Positions 55,396 to 64,000 of a stretch of DNA of 64,000 bases are shown one piece after another. Positions within the stretch are counted from its first letter, which is position 1. Every line of letters begins with the position of its first letter. Under the pieces are notes generated by a model, which was given only the letters and a program-made list of their open reading frames with translations, ran no database searches and was not told the DNA's origin. Made by a program: the position numbers and the translations under genes. Origin of the DNA: Linum tenue (Eukaryota > Streptophyta > Magnoliopsida > Malpighiales > Linaceae); assembly GCA_946122785.1 (NCBI GenBank), contig CAMGYJ010000009.1:23409633-23473632 (forward strand). The letters are read 5' to 3'.

Positions 55396-56962
55396 ATCGC
55401 CAGAGAGGGGAGAGCGATGGATGGTGGCACTCGGCGAGAAGATGGAGGCCCGTGCCAGCGCCAATTGTCGACGCAAAGTGGCGGGATCCAGCTTATCTCC
55501 TCGCCACGGGATGTATTTCTTGCCGGAGACGAACGTCAGATCGCGTTTGGCCGCGCCGCCGAGGAAGGAGTCACGTAGTGGGCAGCTCGAGACGTTCGTG
55601 GCGTCGGGTGTCGGGAAAATTAAATCGAGGGCTGGCAGCGAAATTTTTCGATCGTCGCCAGGAATGGAGGAGGAAGGCGGCAGAAAGATTCATTGCTCAG
55701 CGCCGGAGAGGGAGATGACGAGGAGTTCCGAGGATTCAGACACTGTTGGTGGAGATCCGTATCAACAGTGGCCGACGACGGAAGAATAAAGAGACGACGA
55801 CAGTCGCCGGAGAGGCCTCGCGCGACCTCCAGGCCAAGAAGGGGTCGTCGCCTGTGGAGAAGAAGAAGAAGGAAGGAGTGGGCGACGGTAGGTCTACTCG
55901 CGCGTTGTCGGAGATGGAGGAGGGAGGCGTCAGTGAGCTTCTTCTCGCGTCGCTGGAGAAGAAGAAGGAAAACCAGTCGCCGAATATGAGAATCGGGAGA
56001 GGGGCACCACAAGCCCCAACAGCTTAACTCATGATGATGAAGACCAAGAAACCGGAGCCGGAGACCGGCAATACGGAGAGCAACCGGCATTGCTGCCCAT
56101 CGATGCCGGAGATGGAGACGGCGGTGGATAGCAGCGAGACGAAGAAGAAGTGAGGAAGGAGGGCGGTGGTAGGTCCCTTCTTCCCACGAACCCTGGGGCG
56201 TCATCCTTGGTTCAGGCAGCACACCAAAGGCAACAGGGTTGGGCCTGGGTAGGCCGAGCCAATCGGCAGGGGGGCTGGTACTCGTTGATCTTTCAATGGG
56301 CCGCGAAGCTCTGCCATCCAAGTTTGTGCTGAGTCAGGTAAAAGGCAGTCTGGGCCGGAGTTTGAAATGACTCGGGTTGAGCCATGGATAAGTTACAGGC
56401 CTAGAATTATGAAGAAGTGGGCTGACGGAGAGATTGTTGTAGGGTGGAATTTTCAAGGAAGTATGGGGCCCAGGGTAGACTGTCTCTTGAAGTGGGTGGG
56501 CTTGGAAAAAAAAAGAAGATGGGTTTAATGAGTTGGCAGGTGGGGTTTTGAGAGAACAGAGCCCCCACACAATTAGAGAGACATCAGGAGAAGTTTATGG
56601 GCTTTCTTCAGTAAAACGTTTTGAAGGTCTTGATGAGTTGGTTCTTAAGGACATCATCTTGTACCAAGAAGTATCTTTGGATTTCCTAAGTCTTTGGGGT
56701 GTGAGACCAAAGAACGAGAAGCTATTGAAGTTTGAACCCGACAAAGAAGCAAACAGTGGGCCCTTGGAAGTGAATTTCGAAAATTGGGACCACCACAAGA
56801 AGGCCAACGCAAGAAGCCCAAGTCAAGTAGTGAAGCATGATTGGAAGAAAAGGAAGCGCGAGGAGTGGACGAGACAAGGCGCAGTCTACACGGGAGATCG
56901 GGTGAAGAAATGGATCGAGTCGATCAACCTTGAGGACAAGGTTGGTCTCAAGGGGGAGGGGA
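55396..56962 (+). other. Rest of the interior of the small LTR element, degraded
   Basis: GC- and purine-rich sequence with overlapping open frames that share no recognisable motif. A plus-strand frame at 56533-56962 reads LVLKDIILYQEVSLDFLSLW and ends INLEDKVGLKGEGM, running into the LTR. The LEDK...KGEG ending is common just before the 3' LTR of plant retroelements. It is followed by the polypurine tract AAGGGGGAGGGGA. Confidence 0.45.
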
Positions 56963-57019
56963 TGATAGAAACCCAATTTTCGGGTTTTATCATAATTATC
57001 ATAATTACTATAATTAGAA
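56963..57019 (+). repeat. 3' LTR of the small LTR element, first part
   Basis: TGATAGAAACCCAATTTTCG to TAATTAGAA. It continues at 60449 after the Helitron. Confidence 0.88.
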
Positions 57020-60000
57020 TCTATCTATCTATCTATATCTATACTATATATTATGGCAATTTAAGAGTAACATTTTGCCACATAAGCACTTGGAGAAATA
57101 ACAAGTTGCCTAGGTGGACATTTTTTTTACTAACAAAAAAATTTATTATTGATCTATTTATTAAGCTATCTCTCTCTTCTTTTAGTATTTATGCTCACTT
57201 TACTCAACATTAATAATAAGTTACATTGAAATGTAAATAAAAACAAACACAAATAATAATATTTTTTGTCAATTAAGCTATCTCTCTCTTCTTTTAGTAT
57301 ATGATTAAATCTTATCAAGTACAGTATGTACTCATTTTAACCAAAACTTAATAATAAGTTACATTTTGACGAACAATTTATATAAGTACACACATAAATA
57401 ATCATATCTTTGTCTATTAAATAAATTATAGTGACACAAAGAAACAAATTAAGCATTTGACAATCAATCAAATTTGAGAAATGAAATATATGAATTTATA
57501 TATTAAACCTTCTCTTCTTTATATTATATATGCCTACCAATTAAAATAATTGTTATATAAATAAATTATTTCATATAATAAAATAATTGTCAAAATATAA
57601 CTTGATCAAGCAATAATAATAATTTCTTAAAAAATATTTCTATTCATCCTGATGAAATGAAAACATATATTCATGTTCAACCTGAAATTTCTCAAATGAA
57701 AAGTAATCACATGTGCAATATTTTATAATTTGGTTAAAGTTCACATTAAAATATTTGATTTAGATGATTTTGGTTGAGCAAGCTCAATTGAGGTCATAAA
57801 TAGTATGCTAATAATTTTTTTTTTTCAGATTTAGAGTTATTGTCTAGGAATATACATCAAAGTTTTCAAAATGATTTAAGTATAAGAGTTGACGAACTTT
57901 GACTTCATAGCTTAAGACGAAACACAATATACCTTAAAAAATGACACATGTGAATGTTAAAAGAATCTTTGTTGAGAGAATATGATAAATATCACATTTC
58001 ATCAATCACTAACCTAGCAATTGATCAAATAAGGATTGGACAATTTTTATTAATAGTTGAATGTCTTTTAGACAAAACCAAATTTGAGGATTGAGATTAT
58101 AAATAAATATCAGTGTGTTAGTTGAAATATCTACACAAAAACTTTTGTAGTTACAAGAATTTAAATCAAGGTATTGGGTTAAAATGAAGCATCTCTAATA
58201 AGAATGAGCTTAATAAGGCAATTATAAAAAGTCATTTGGTTATATGGTGTGAGTCTATGACTCCATGCCAACTTTTGGCAATAATAAAATCTTTTCAATA
58301 TCAAAGTATCAAATAGGAATTTTCTATTTTGTAACAGTAAGCAATTTGTATTTACAATAAGTTTTTCTATAATAAATCTGAGTATTCAAATGTATGTGAA
58401 ATGTCACAATATTTGTATAAATTCTTAAAGTTTATAAAAAAATTCAAAAAATTATAAACCCTGATTACTTAATATTATAGGAATTTAAAACTAAATTAGT
58501 GTCACATCAACGAATGGCTAGCTCTCACCCTTCCACAGTGGACAAGTTCTAATTCTTGCTTATATACTTTTTTGTTTACTCTTTAAATTATCATCATTAT
58601 AAATAAAACATAAATTAAGTTAATAACACGGAATGCAACATTTTGGTTTGTTCATATCCCTTTTCTCATACAAATTCTCTCTATAAAAATAAATCGCAAT
58701 ATTGAAAATAAAAAAATAAAAAAATTGGATCAAGCCCCATAAAAACAAACAAACGTCTCTTCTTATTTGCTCAAAATGAGATTTCTAGCTTTTCTTTTCT
58801 CTACTTTTTTCAAACAGATACAGGAAAGGAAATTGTAAGGCATATTGAGTTTTTACTATTTGTAAGAGAATACGAGGGTGGAGTTATATAAGACAATGAT
58901 TAGATGGGAAACAATTGAGCAACTGTAACATATATTTTAATATTAACTAAAATAGTTCGTCCTGTCATTGCGAAGACGAATTGAATGAAGTCGATGATTG
59001 CTCATTGCTCACTCTTCACCCTTGATCTGTAGCTGACAACTGGTCTCTTTTTCCGAGAGATATGTGGTTGTTTGTGGTTGACTAGCCATATTAAACTCTT
59101 CTTTCCATTTGTTTCTTAATTTCTTCCAGATTACAATGGCTGGATCGTAAATTTCCCTCCTCAAATCAATGAATGTATTTTTCTTTGTTTTTCAGGTAGT
59201 TGTTTATGGTTCTCTATGTTTAATACATTTATGTAAACATGTAATAGACAATTGGAATGGTTTATTGCTTGGACTTAGAGTATCTCTCTTTTGGTTCAAC
59301 AATTGATCATTTTACTTGCCTATTGCATCCCAATTTTGTGGATGATAAAATGGAAAGCAGAGTTGTTAGAGTTGTTTATTATGTTCATGAGTGACATGCT
59401 ACTAGCTATATGATTATGATCTGGTCAGTAAGTAAAACATAGCAGGAGGTTATAAGTAGAAGGGAACACATGTGAGATTTTATAAAGGTGCGAAGAAGAA
59501 AGAAAATGGTGGTGGTAGTCTCTAAGTTGTCTATGTCGACGTTCTTTCAATTTCTACACGTTTGCAATAACATTTGTTTGTTTTCTTAGCGTGAATTTTT
59601 GTCTAATTGAATCCCTAACTAAAACTTGATTTTGGCCTGATCGTTTTCTTGACAACAACTATTTGGATTGATGCATCAACCGTGTTCATGAATGAAGATT
59701 TTACAAGATACAATGAGTTGAGGTTTATTGAAGTATGCCGTTTTTACAATTCGTCTATGTTGTTATTAGGTAAAAATAATACACCATTGGTTTTTTTAAG
59801 GGGGTATGTAGCTCTCTATAAATATAAACTGAGTTTATATGCAATTTAGTTTGCTGAAAAATATTTTTTTAATAAATTAGCGACAACTAATAGTTCTATT
59901 TTTTGTTGGTTTTGCTAGAACATTTCAAAGATAAATTAAATGAATAAGCAGAAGATTGATGATGTGGATGCTAATGAGTTTTCTCATTCTTCTAAAATTG

Positions 60001-60448
60001 CACAAGTAACTAATAGTGCACGATGTTCGTGGGATTTAGAGCGCGATAGTATGTATTATCATACCAACATACGAGAAGGGAGAAGAAATGAAAAGTTCTT
60101 TGCTTATTTTTTATTAATTGAAACATATTTGCTTACTTCATTTTTAAACTTCTTTGTCACTATTGTGTGCTAAAACATTGATAATCTATTATGTTCATAT
60201 CCTAAATTGTGGGTTCGATACTAACTTATAAATAAATAAAGAAAGGTCTACAGAGAGCTCATTTAATAAAATCAAATTTTCATAAATAAAAAAAAGATAT
60301 AAAAGTGTGTAACAATACCTAAAATCAAGTAAGTGAGATTAACAATTCAATGTATAATAGTTTAATATACATAAATTATAAAAAATAATAGAACGAAAAA
60401 TAAAACAACAATACGAATGCACCGCCCAACGGGCGGGTAAAAAGCTAG
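57020..60448 (+). mobile_element. Non-autonomous Helitron (about 3.4 kb)
   Basis: The 5' end is a TC start in a (TCTA)n run leading to TCTATACTATATATTATGG. The 3' end has the GC hairpin CCGCCCAACGGGCGG, then TAAAAAGCTAG. It lies between A (57019) and T (60449) with no TSD, splitting the 3' LTR so that the LTR reads on. The interior is AT-rich, with no Rep or helicase wording. The exact 5' base may be up to about 20 bp further in because of the TCTA run. Confidence 0.85.
60423..60448 (+). terminator. Helitron 3' hairpin and CTAG end
   Basis: CCGCCC-AAC-GGGCGG can form a short stem 10 bases before the terminal CTAG, followed by host T. This is the standard Helitron termination signal. Confidence 0.85.
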
Positions 60449-60750
60449 TATTATTAGATATGGTTAGTAGTCATTGAGTCATATTAGGTTAGGTTAGTCT
60501 ATTAGCTTTTTCCAGTCTTTCGTTATAAATATGTATTTTGGGATTTGGTCAGAATCAATCAAGAAAGAATTATCAAAGTATCCTTTCAAACCTAATCTCT
60601 CCTAATCCTTTCAAACTCTCTTCTCCCCCTAATCTGGCCGCCGACCATTCTGTTCTAAATTTTCTTCTAAATCCCTAATTTTATCTCTAAATCCTTCAAT
60701 TTCCAATTTCCCAACCCAACCGATAGAATCCTAGAAATAGGTTTCTATCA
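60449..60750 (+). repeat. 3' LTR of the small LTR element, second part
   Basis: TATTATTAGATATGG to AGGTTTCTATCA, matching 54344-54645 with small indels. The TSD CAAAC follows at 60751. Confidence 0.88.
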
Positions 60751-60909
60751 CAAACCTATGAAATCATCCGATGGATCATGGAAGTGTCAATGTGTCAAAA
60801 TCGGACTGCAAAAGAGGATAAATAGCTATTCAAAATCGAAATTTTGAGAAAACTTGCTCTGGTGATTTACCACCTTCGTTTTTTCACAAACAAGCAAACA
60901 GAATAGCTA

Positions 60910-62902
60910 CTAACGCAATGTACCCACTGGCTTTTTGTAGGTATAACGTCTAGCAATTACCACAAATGCCACCAAGTTGACGAAGCTCAGACCCGCCAGC
61001 AGCCAGAAGAAGTAATCCACGTGTCCATAGTTCAAGTTATCAGGAATCCACCCAGGCTTCCCTCCTCTGGTGGTCAAACCAGTAACAATGGTGACCAGCA
61101 GGGAGCTCAGGTAACTCCCCAGCGCTATAGTCGTCAAGGAAAGGGCCGAGCACGAGCTCCGCATTGCATCTGGCGCCTGCTCGTAGAAGAACTCCAGCTG
61201 CCCAATGTTGGTGAACACCTCAGCGCAGCCCATCAGGAAATACTGCGGGACCTGCCAGAATATGGAGAAGGGGACCGAGTCGAGGTCGTAATAGTTGTGC
61301 TTCCTCACCATCCTCAGCCTGATGAGCTCCAGGATCGCCGGACAGACCATGGAGAAGGTGGAGATGACGAGCCCGATTCCCATTCGTTGGAGCTGGGTGA
61401 ACCCGTTTTTGTGGCCCGTGAATTTCCTGGCAGCCGGAACGATGATCCTGTCGTAGATTGGGATCCAGAAGATGACGCTGAGTGTGTCGAACACCGAGAC
61501 GTTCGCTGCTGAGATCTTGAACTTGGAGTGGCCCAATCGCTTGTCCATTGTGTCCCCTTGGAGGATAAAGAGGTTGCCCATTTGGCTGTACATTGCAGCG
61601 GACACTATCCCAGTCGCCCAGATGGGGAGCAGGCGGATGATTGCCTTGAATTCCTCCACCTGGGTTACGGTGCAGAGCCTCCATGGGTCGATTGCTGCCT
61701 CCTTTATCTGGTCTTTCTCTGTTTCCACAGCTGCTTTGTCAAGACATCTGTTAAAATGCATAGTTGAAGAATTGAAATCAGTAACTCAAACATTCTACTT
61801 CTATTAGCTAGTACCATGGTAATGGTTTACCTGAAGTCTTCGGTATGGTCAAGTTTTCGGTATCCGGAGATGTTGGATTCAGAGTCAGCAATCTCATAGA
61901 GGAGGGATTTGTCATCGGGGACACTAACTCTGTACTTTCTGAAGGAGGCCACCATCACCTGACAGATACGCGTGAGAGGGCTGCCTCCAGGTTTCTGATA
62001 CCTATACTTTCGAGTACCTGAAAAGAAGCTAACAACAGCAATCGCCATCGCCATGGCTGGAATCCCAAGACCCCATCCCCAGCTCACATTGTCCTGGACC
62101 CAAACCAGCACAGAGCTAGCAATTAAGGCACCAACGTTGATGGAAAAGTAGAACCAGTTGAAGAAAGAAGCCTTGTGCTCCTTCTCAACCGTGTCAGCAT
62201 CATCAAACTGGTCAGCCCCGTAGGAAGACACACAAGGTTTGATCCCACCCGTTCCCAGAGCTATCATGTAGAGAGCTACAAAGAAAACCGCGCTCTGGCC
62301 ATCAGTGGATTGGCACTTGTCCTCTGCAGTACATGCTGGTCTCAGGCCAGGCATTGATGCTGACATAGTCAGAAGCGTCATCCCCTGGTGAAGTGTTTTT
62401 TTTTTTATGTTCAGTTAATGGAAATCATTCATTCACGGGTAAATGGAGGAGAGGGAGAGCTTACGAAAACATAGATGATTGAGAAACCAGCAATCGTCCA
62501 GTATCTACCGAGATAAGCATCGGCTAGAAATGCTCCTAGGAGAGGTGTAATGTAGCATGTTCCACCCCAGTTAGAGTTGTTTTTGGTAGCAGTGGCGCTG
62601 CTTTGGTTGAGCTTGTTCTTGAAGTAAAGCACGAGGTTGGAGCTCATGCCATAGTAAGCCAATCTCTCACAGCATTCATTTCCTGTATATATCAAATTAA
62701 GTTTTGCACTAGTGAGGAGCAAAATCTGTTCTTTTCCCATGACCCATCAGACTCTAGTTTAAGTGTCTTAAAGTCAGAAGGATAGCATACCTATGATGAA
62801 GGGGCAGGCCTTCCAGGTTCCAGTTTTCCTCTTATCAGCAGGATTCCCTTCATAATCCACAGTCCCATCTTTGGTGAGAAATTCCTCCTCTTCTGTGGCC
62901 AT
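60910..62902 (-). CDS. NPF8: NRT1/PTR family (NPF8-type) di/tripeptide transporter, four exons, 573 aa
   Basis: Exons: 62902-62791, 62682-62465, 62384-61831, 61747-60910. All introns are GT-AG and phases join cleanly (1722 nt). The protein starts [20 protein letters not shown]. Exon 2 has the proton-coupling motif ExxER ([12 protein letters not shown]). Exon 3 has [20 protein letters not shown] and [13 protein letters not shown]. Exon 4 has [51 protein letters not shown] and a C-terminus [12 protein letters not shown]. It is a 12-helix MFS protein with a central cytosolic loop. Length and motifs fit NPF8 (PTR) members, which take up di- and tripeptides with protons at plasma membrane or tonoplast. 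The exact subfamily member is not settled. Confidence 0.95.
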
Positions 62903-63408
62903 CTGCAGCAATCACTGATCTCTTTAGCCCTCAGATGAAGAAGGGGAAATTGCCTGCCTGGATCAGAATTCAGTGTTAGATGAAATAGAAAAAACCCAGT
63001 TTTGCTTTCCAACCTCAGAATTCTAATATCCAAGAGAATGGTACTAGGAAAATAGAGCATGAATCTATCTTCTGTGGCATGTGAGTCGAGTTCGATCATG
63101 ATGAAGGCCGTAGATTGCCGGGTGAAAGACTATACAGCCCCTTAACTTCCAGTACTGTATCAAAGTATTAACAAATGAAACAGAAGAAAACAAAAAAGGG
63201 CGGTTAAACAGAGAATCCAAAACGGGCTCACACAGTCACACTATCCTTTTTAACTGGCTTCTTCTATCTCACCATCATTCCCTGCTCCACAGATAATTGC
63301 CGTTTTGGCACCAAGAAGAGAAGAGAAAGGAATACCACTTTCTTTTGTCCCATTCTCCACAACCAGACAAAAATTGGGTTTGCTCCATATTTTGAAACTA
63401 CTGGCAAG
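62903..63408 (-). promoter_or_regulatory. Leader and promoter region of the NPF8-type gene
   Basis: TTGCTGCAG lies directly before the ATG, so a leader intron is possible. No clear TATA box, RNA gene or other gene was recognised. Confidence 0.35.
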
Positions 63409-64000
63409 TAGGGATGGCAACAAAACCCGAACCCACGGGTACCCACCCGATCCAACCCGGTTAACGTGGGTAAAACCCGTGTTGACGGGTTTGGGTTTCA
63501 ACCCGTTACACTATTCACCGGGTCGGGTTGGGTTTGGATTTAGGTAAACCCGCCCCATGGGTATCCGCCCACACACATATAATTACTTTCCCGGTATATT
63601 TAATATTCTAAATAATATATCATCCTTAAACAACTAATATTCTTTATGTTTGTGGAGACATGTATAATTTGTTCTTTGTAATTGTTTAGAATGAAGTTGA
63701 TATTATGAAGTGGAGAGTGAAGAAACTTAGTTGACGAGGAAGAAACTTTCAATTAATCTTATTGTTTATAGATGTTATCTTTAATTTTGAACAATTTGTA
63801 TTGATCATTTGCGGTTTGCTTGTATGCTCTAGATTAGTGTTTTTTGTATGAATAATTTGTATGAGAAGATTGATGTTAAACTTTTATTTTGAAAGAAACT
63901 TATTATTGTAAAATTTTTACCACAAAAACTCACGGATACCCAGTGGGTTGGGTTGGGTTTGAGGTTTTCAAACCCAGCGGGTTTTACCCTGGTTTTTTTG
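63409..64000. mobile_element. hAT-like element 5, left part (runs off the window)
   Basis: It begins TAGGGATGGCAACAAAACCC, the same TAGGGNTGG type of end as hAT 1 and 2. Dense AACCCG/CGGGTT words follow in the first 150 bp and return at 63925-63990. The inner part is AT-rich. The right end is outside the window. Confidence 0.7.

Larger units (their letters stand above)
39795..60750 (+). mobile_element. Small non-autonomous LTR element (TRIM/TR-GAG-like), host of two nested insertions
   Basis: The 5' LTR begins TGATAGAAACCC at 39795, is cut at 39815, and resumes at 54308 to 54645. The 3' LTR is 56963-57019 plus 60449-60750. Each totals 359 bp and ends AGGTTTCTATCA. The primer site TGGTATCAGAGCC is at 54648 and the polypurine tract AAGGGGGAGGGGA ends at 56962. 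The TSD is CAAAC (39790-39794 and 60751-60755). The internal region is only about 2.3 kb without pol motifs, so the element is non-autonomous. The Ogre insertion splits its 5' LTR and the Helitron its 3' LTR. Confidence 0.92.

Noticed and set aside
55620..56321. 233-codon minus-strand ORF
   Set aside because: It lies in GC-rich interior DNA of the small LTR element, opposite to its direction. It is Leu/Arg/His-rich low complexity and has no motif.
61021..61684. Open frames of 154-163 codons overlapping the NPF exon 4
   Set aside because: These are other-frame shadows of the transporter exon, which has full family motifs.
1..64000. tRNA, rRNA or other structured RNA genes
   Set aside because: No full cloverleaf or rRNA wording was recognised. 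The only tRNA-like words are primer sites and the GGGTTCAAATC box in the LTR.

Overview
This is a window of a plant nuclear genome, most likely a eudicot. The evidence is spliced genes with GT-AG introns, plant-specific families (OCTOPUS/DUF740, NPF8 peptide transporter), AT-rich intergenic DNA, and dense plant retroelements using the initiator-Met tRNA primer site. I see no prokaryotic or organellar organisation. About four fifths of the window is transposable-element DNA, much of it nested, with readable target-site duplications (TSDs).

Layout. 1-3298: 5' part of a minus-strand Ty3/gypsy element. 4085-4390: a Ty1/copia RNase H scrap. 5756-11822: three exons of a broken hotdog-fold acyl-CoA thioesterase gene on the minus strand. 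Its intron 1 holds a complete copia element (6270-11691, TSD GAAGA), and its 5' end is cut off by a second, decayed copia element (11823-16346). 16347-17030: a truncated hAT-like piece. 17030-26400: a Tat-like gypsy pol region whose reading frame is broken by two hAT elements and a solo LTR, each with a TSD. One of the hATs carries a CACTA-like element that contains an LTR fragment. 26400-28080: AT-rich spacer with a MITE-like inverted repeat.

Host genes. 28299-30038 (+) is an intronless OCTOPUS-like gene with an overlapping uORF. 31493-32132 (-) is a two-exon gene for a small mitochondrial complex I ESSS-like protein with site II promoter elements. 60910-62902 (-) is a four-exon NPF8-type proton-coupled peptide transporter. 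These three look intact. The thioesterase gene is a pseudogene.

33800-38580 is a full-length but decayed LINE with a 19-bp TSD. 39795-60750 is one small LTR element (359-bp LTRs, TSD CAAAC). A 14.5-kb Ogre/Tat-type element (two 4158-bp LTRs, TSD TCTGG) sits in its 5' LTR and a Helitron in its 3' LTR. Both Ogre LTRs carry the same 385-bp hAT with its own TSD, so the hAT was copied along with the LTR. Another hAT-like element runs off the right edge.

The three intact genes are unrelated in function and form no cluster. What stands out is the layered insertion history, which can be read base by base, and several non-autonomous elements. No wholly new enzymatic system is supported by what I can see.
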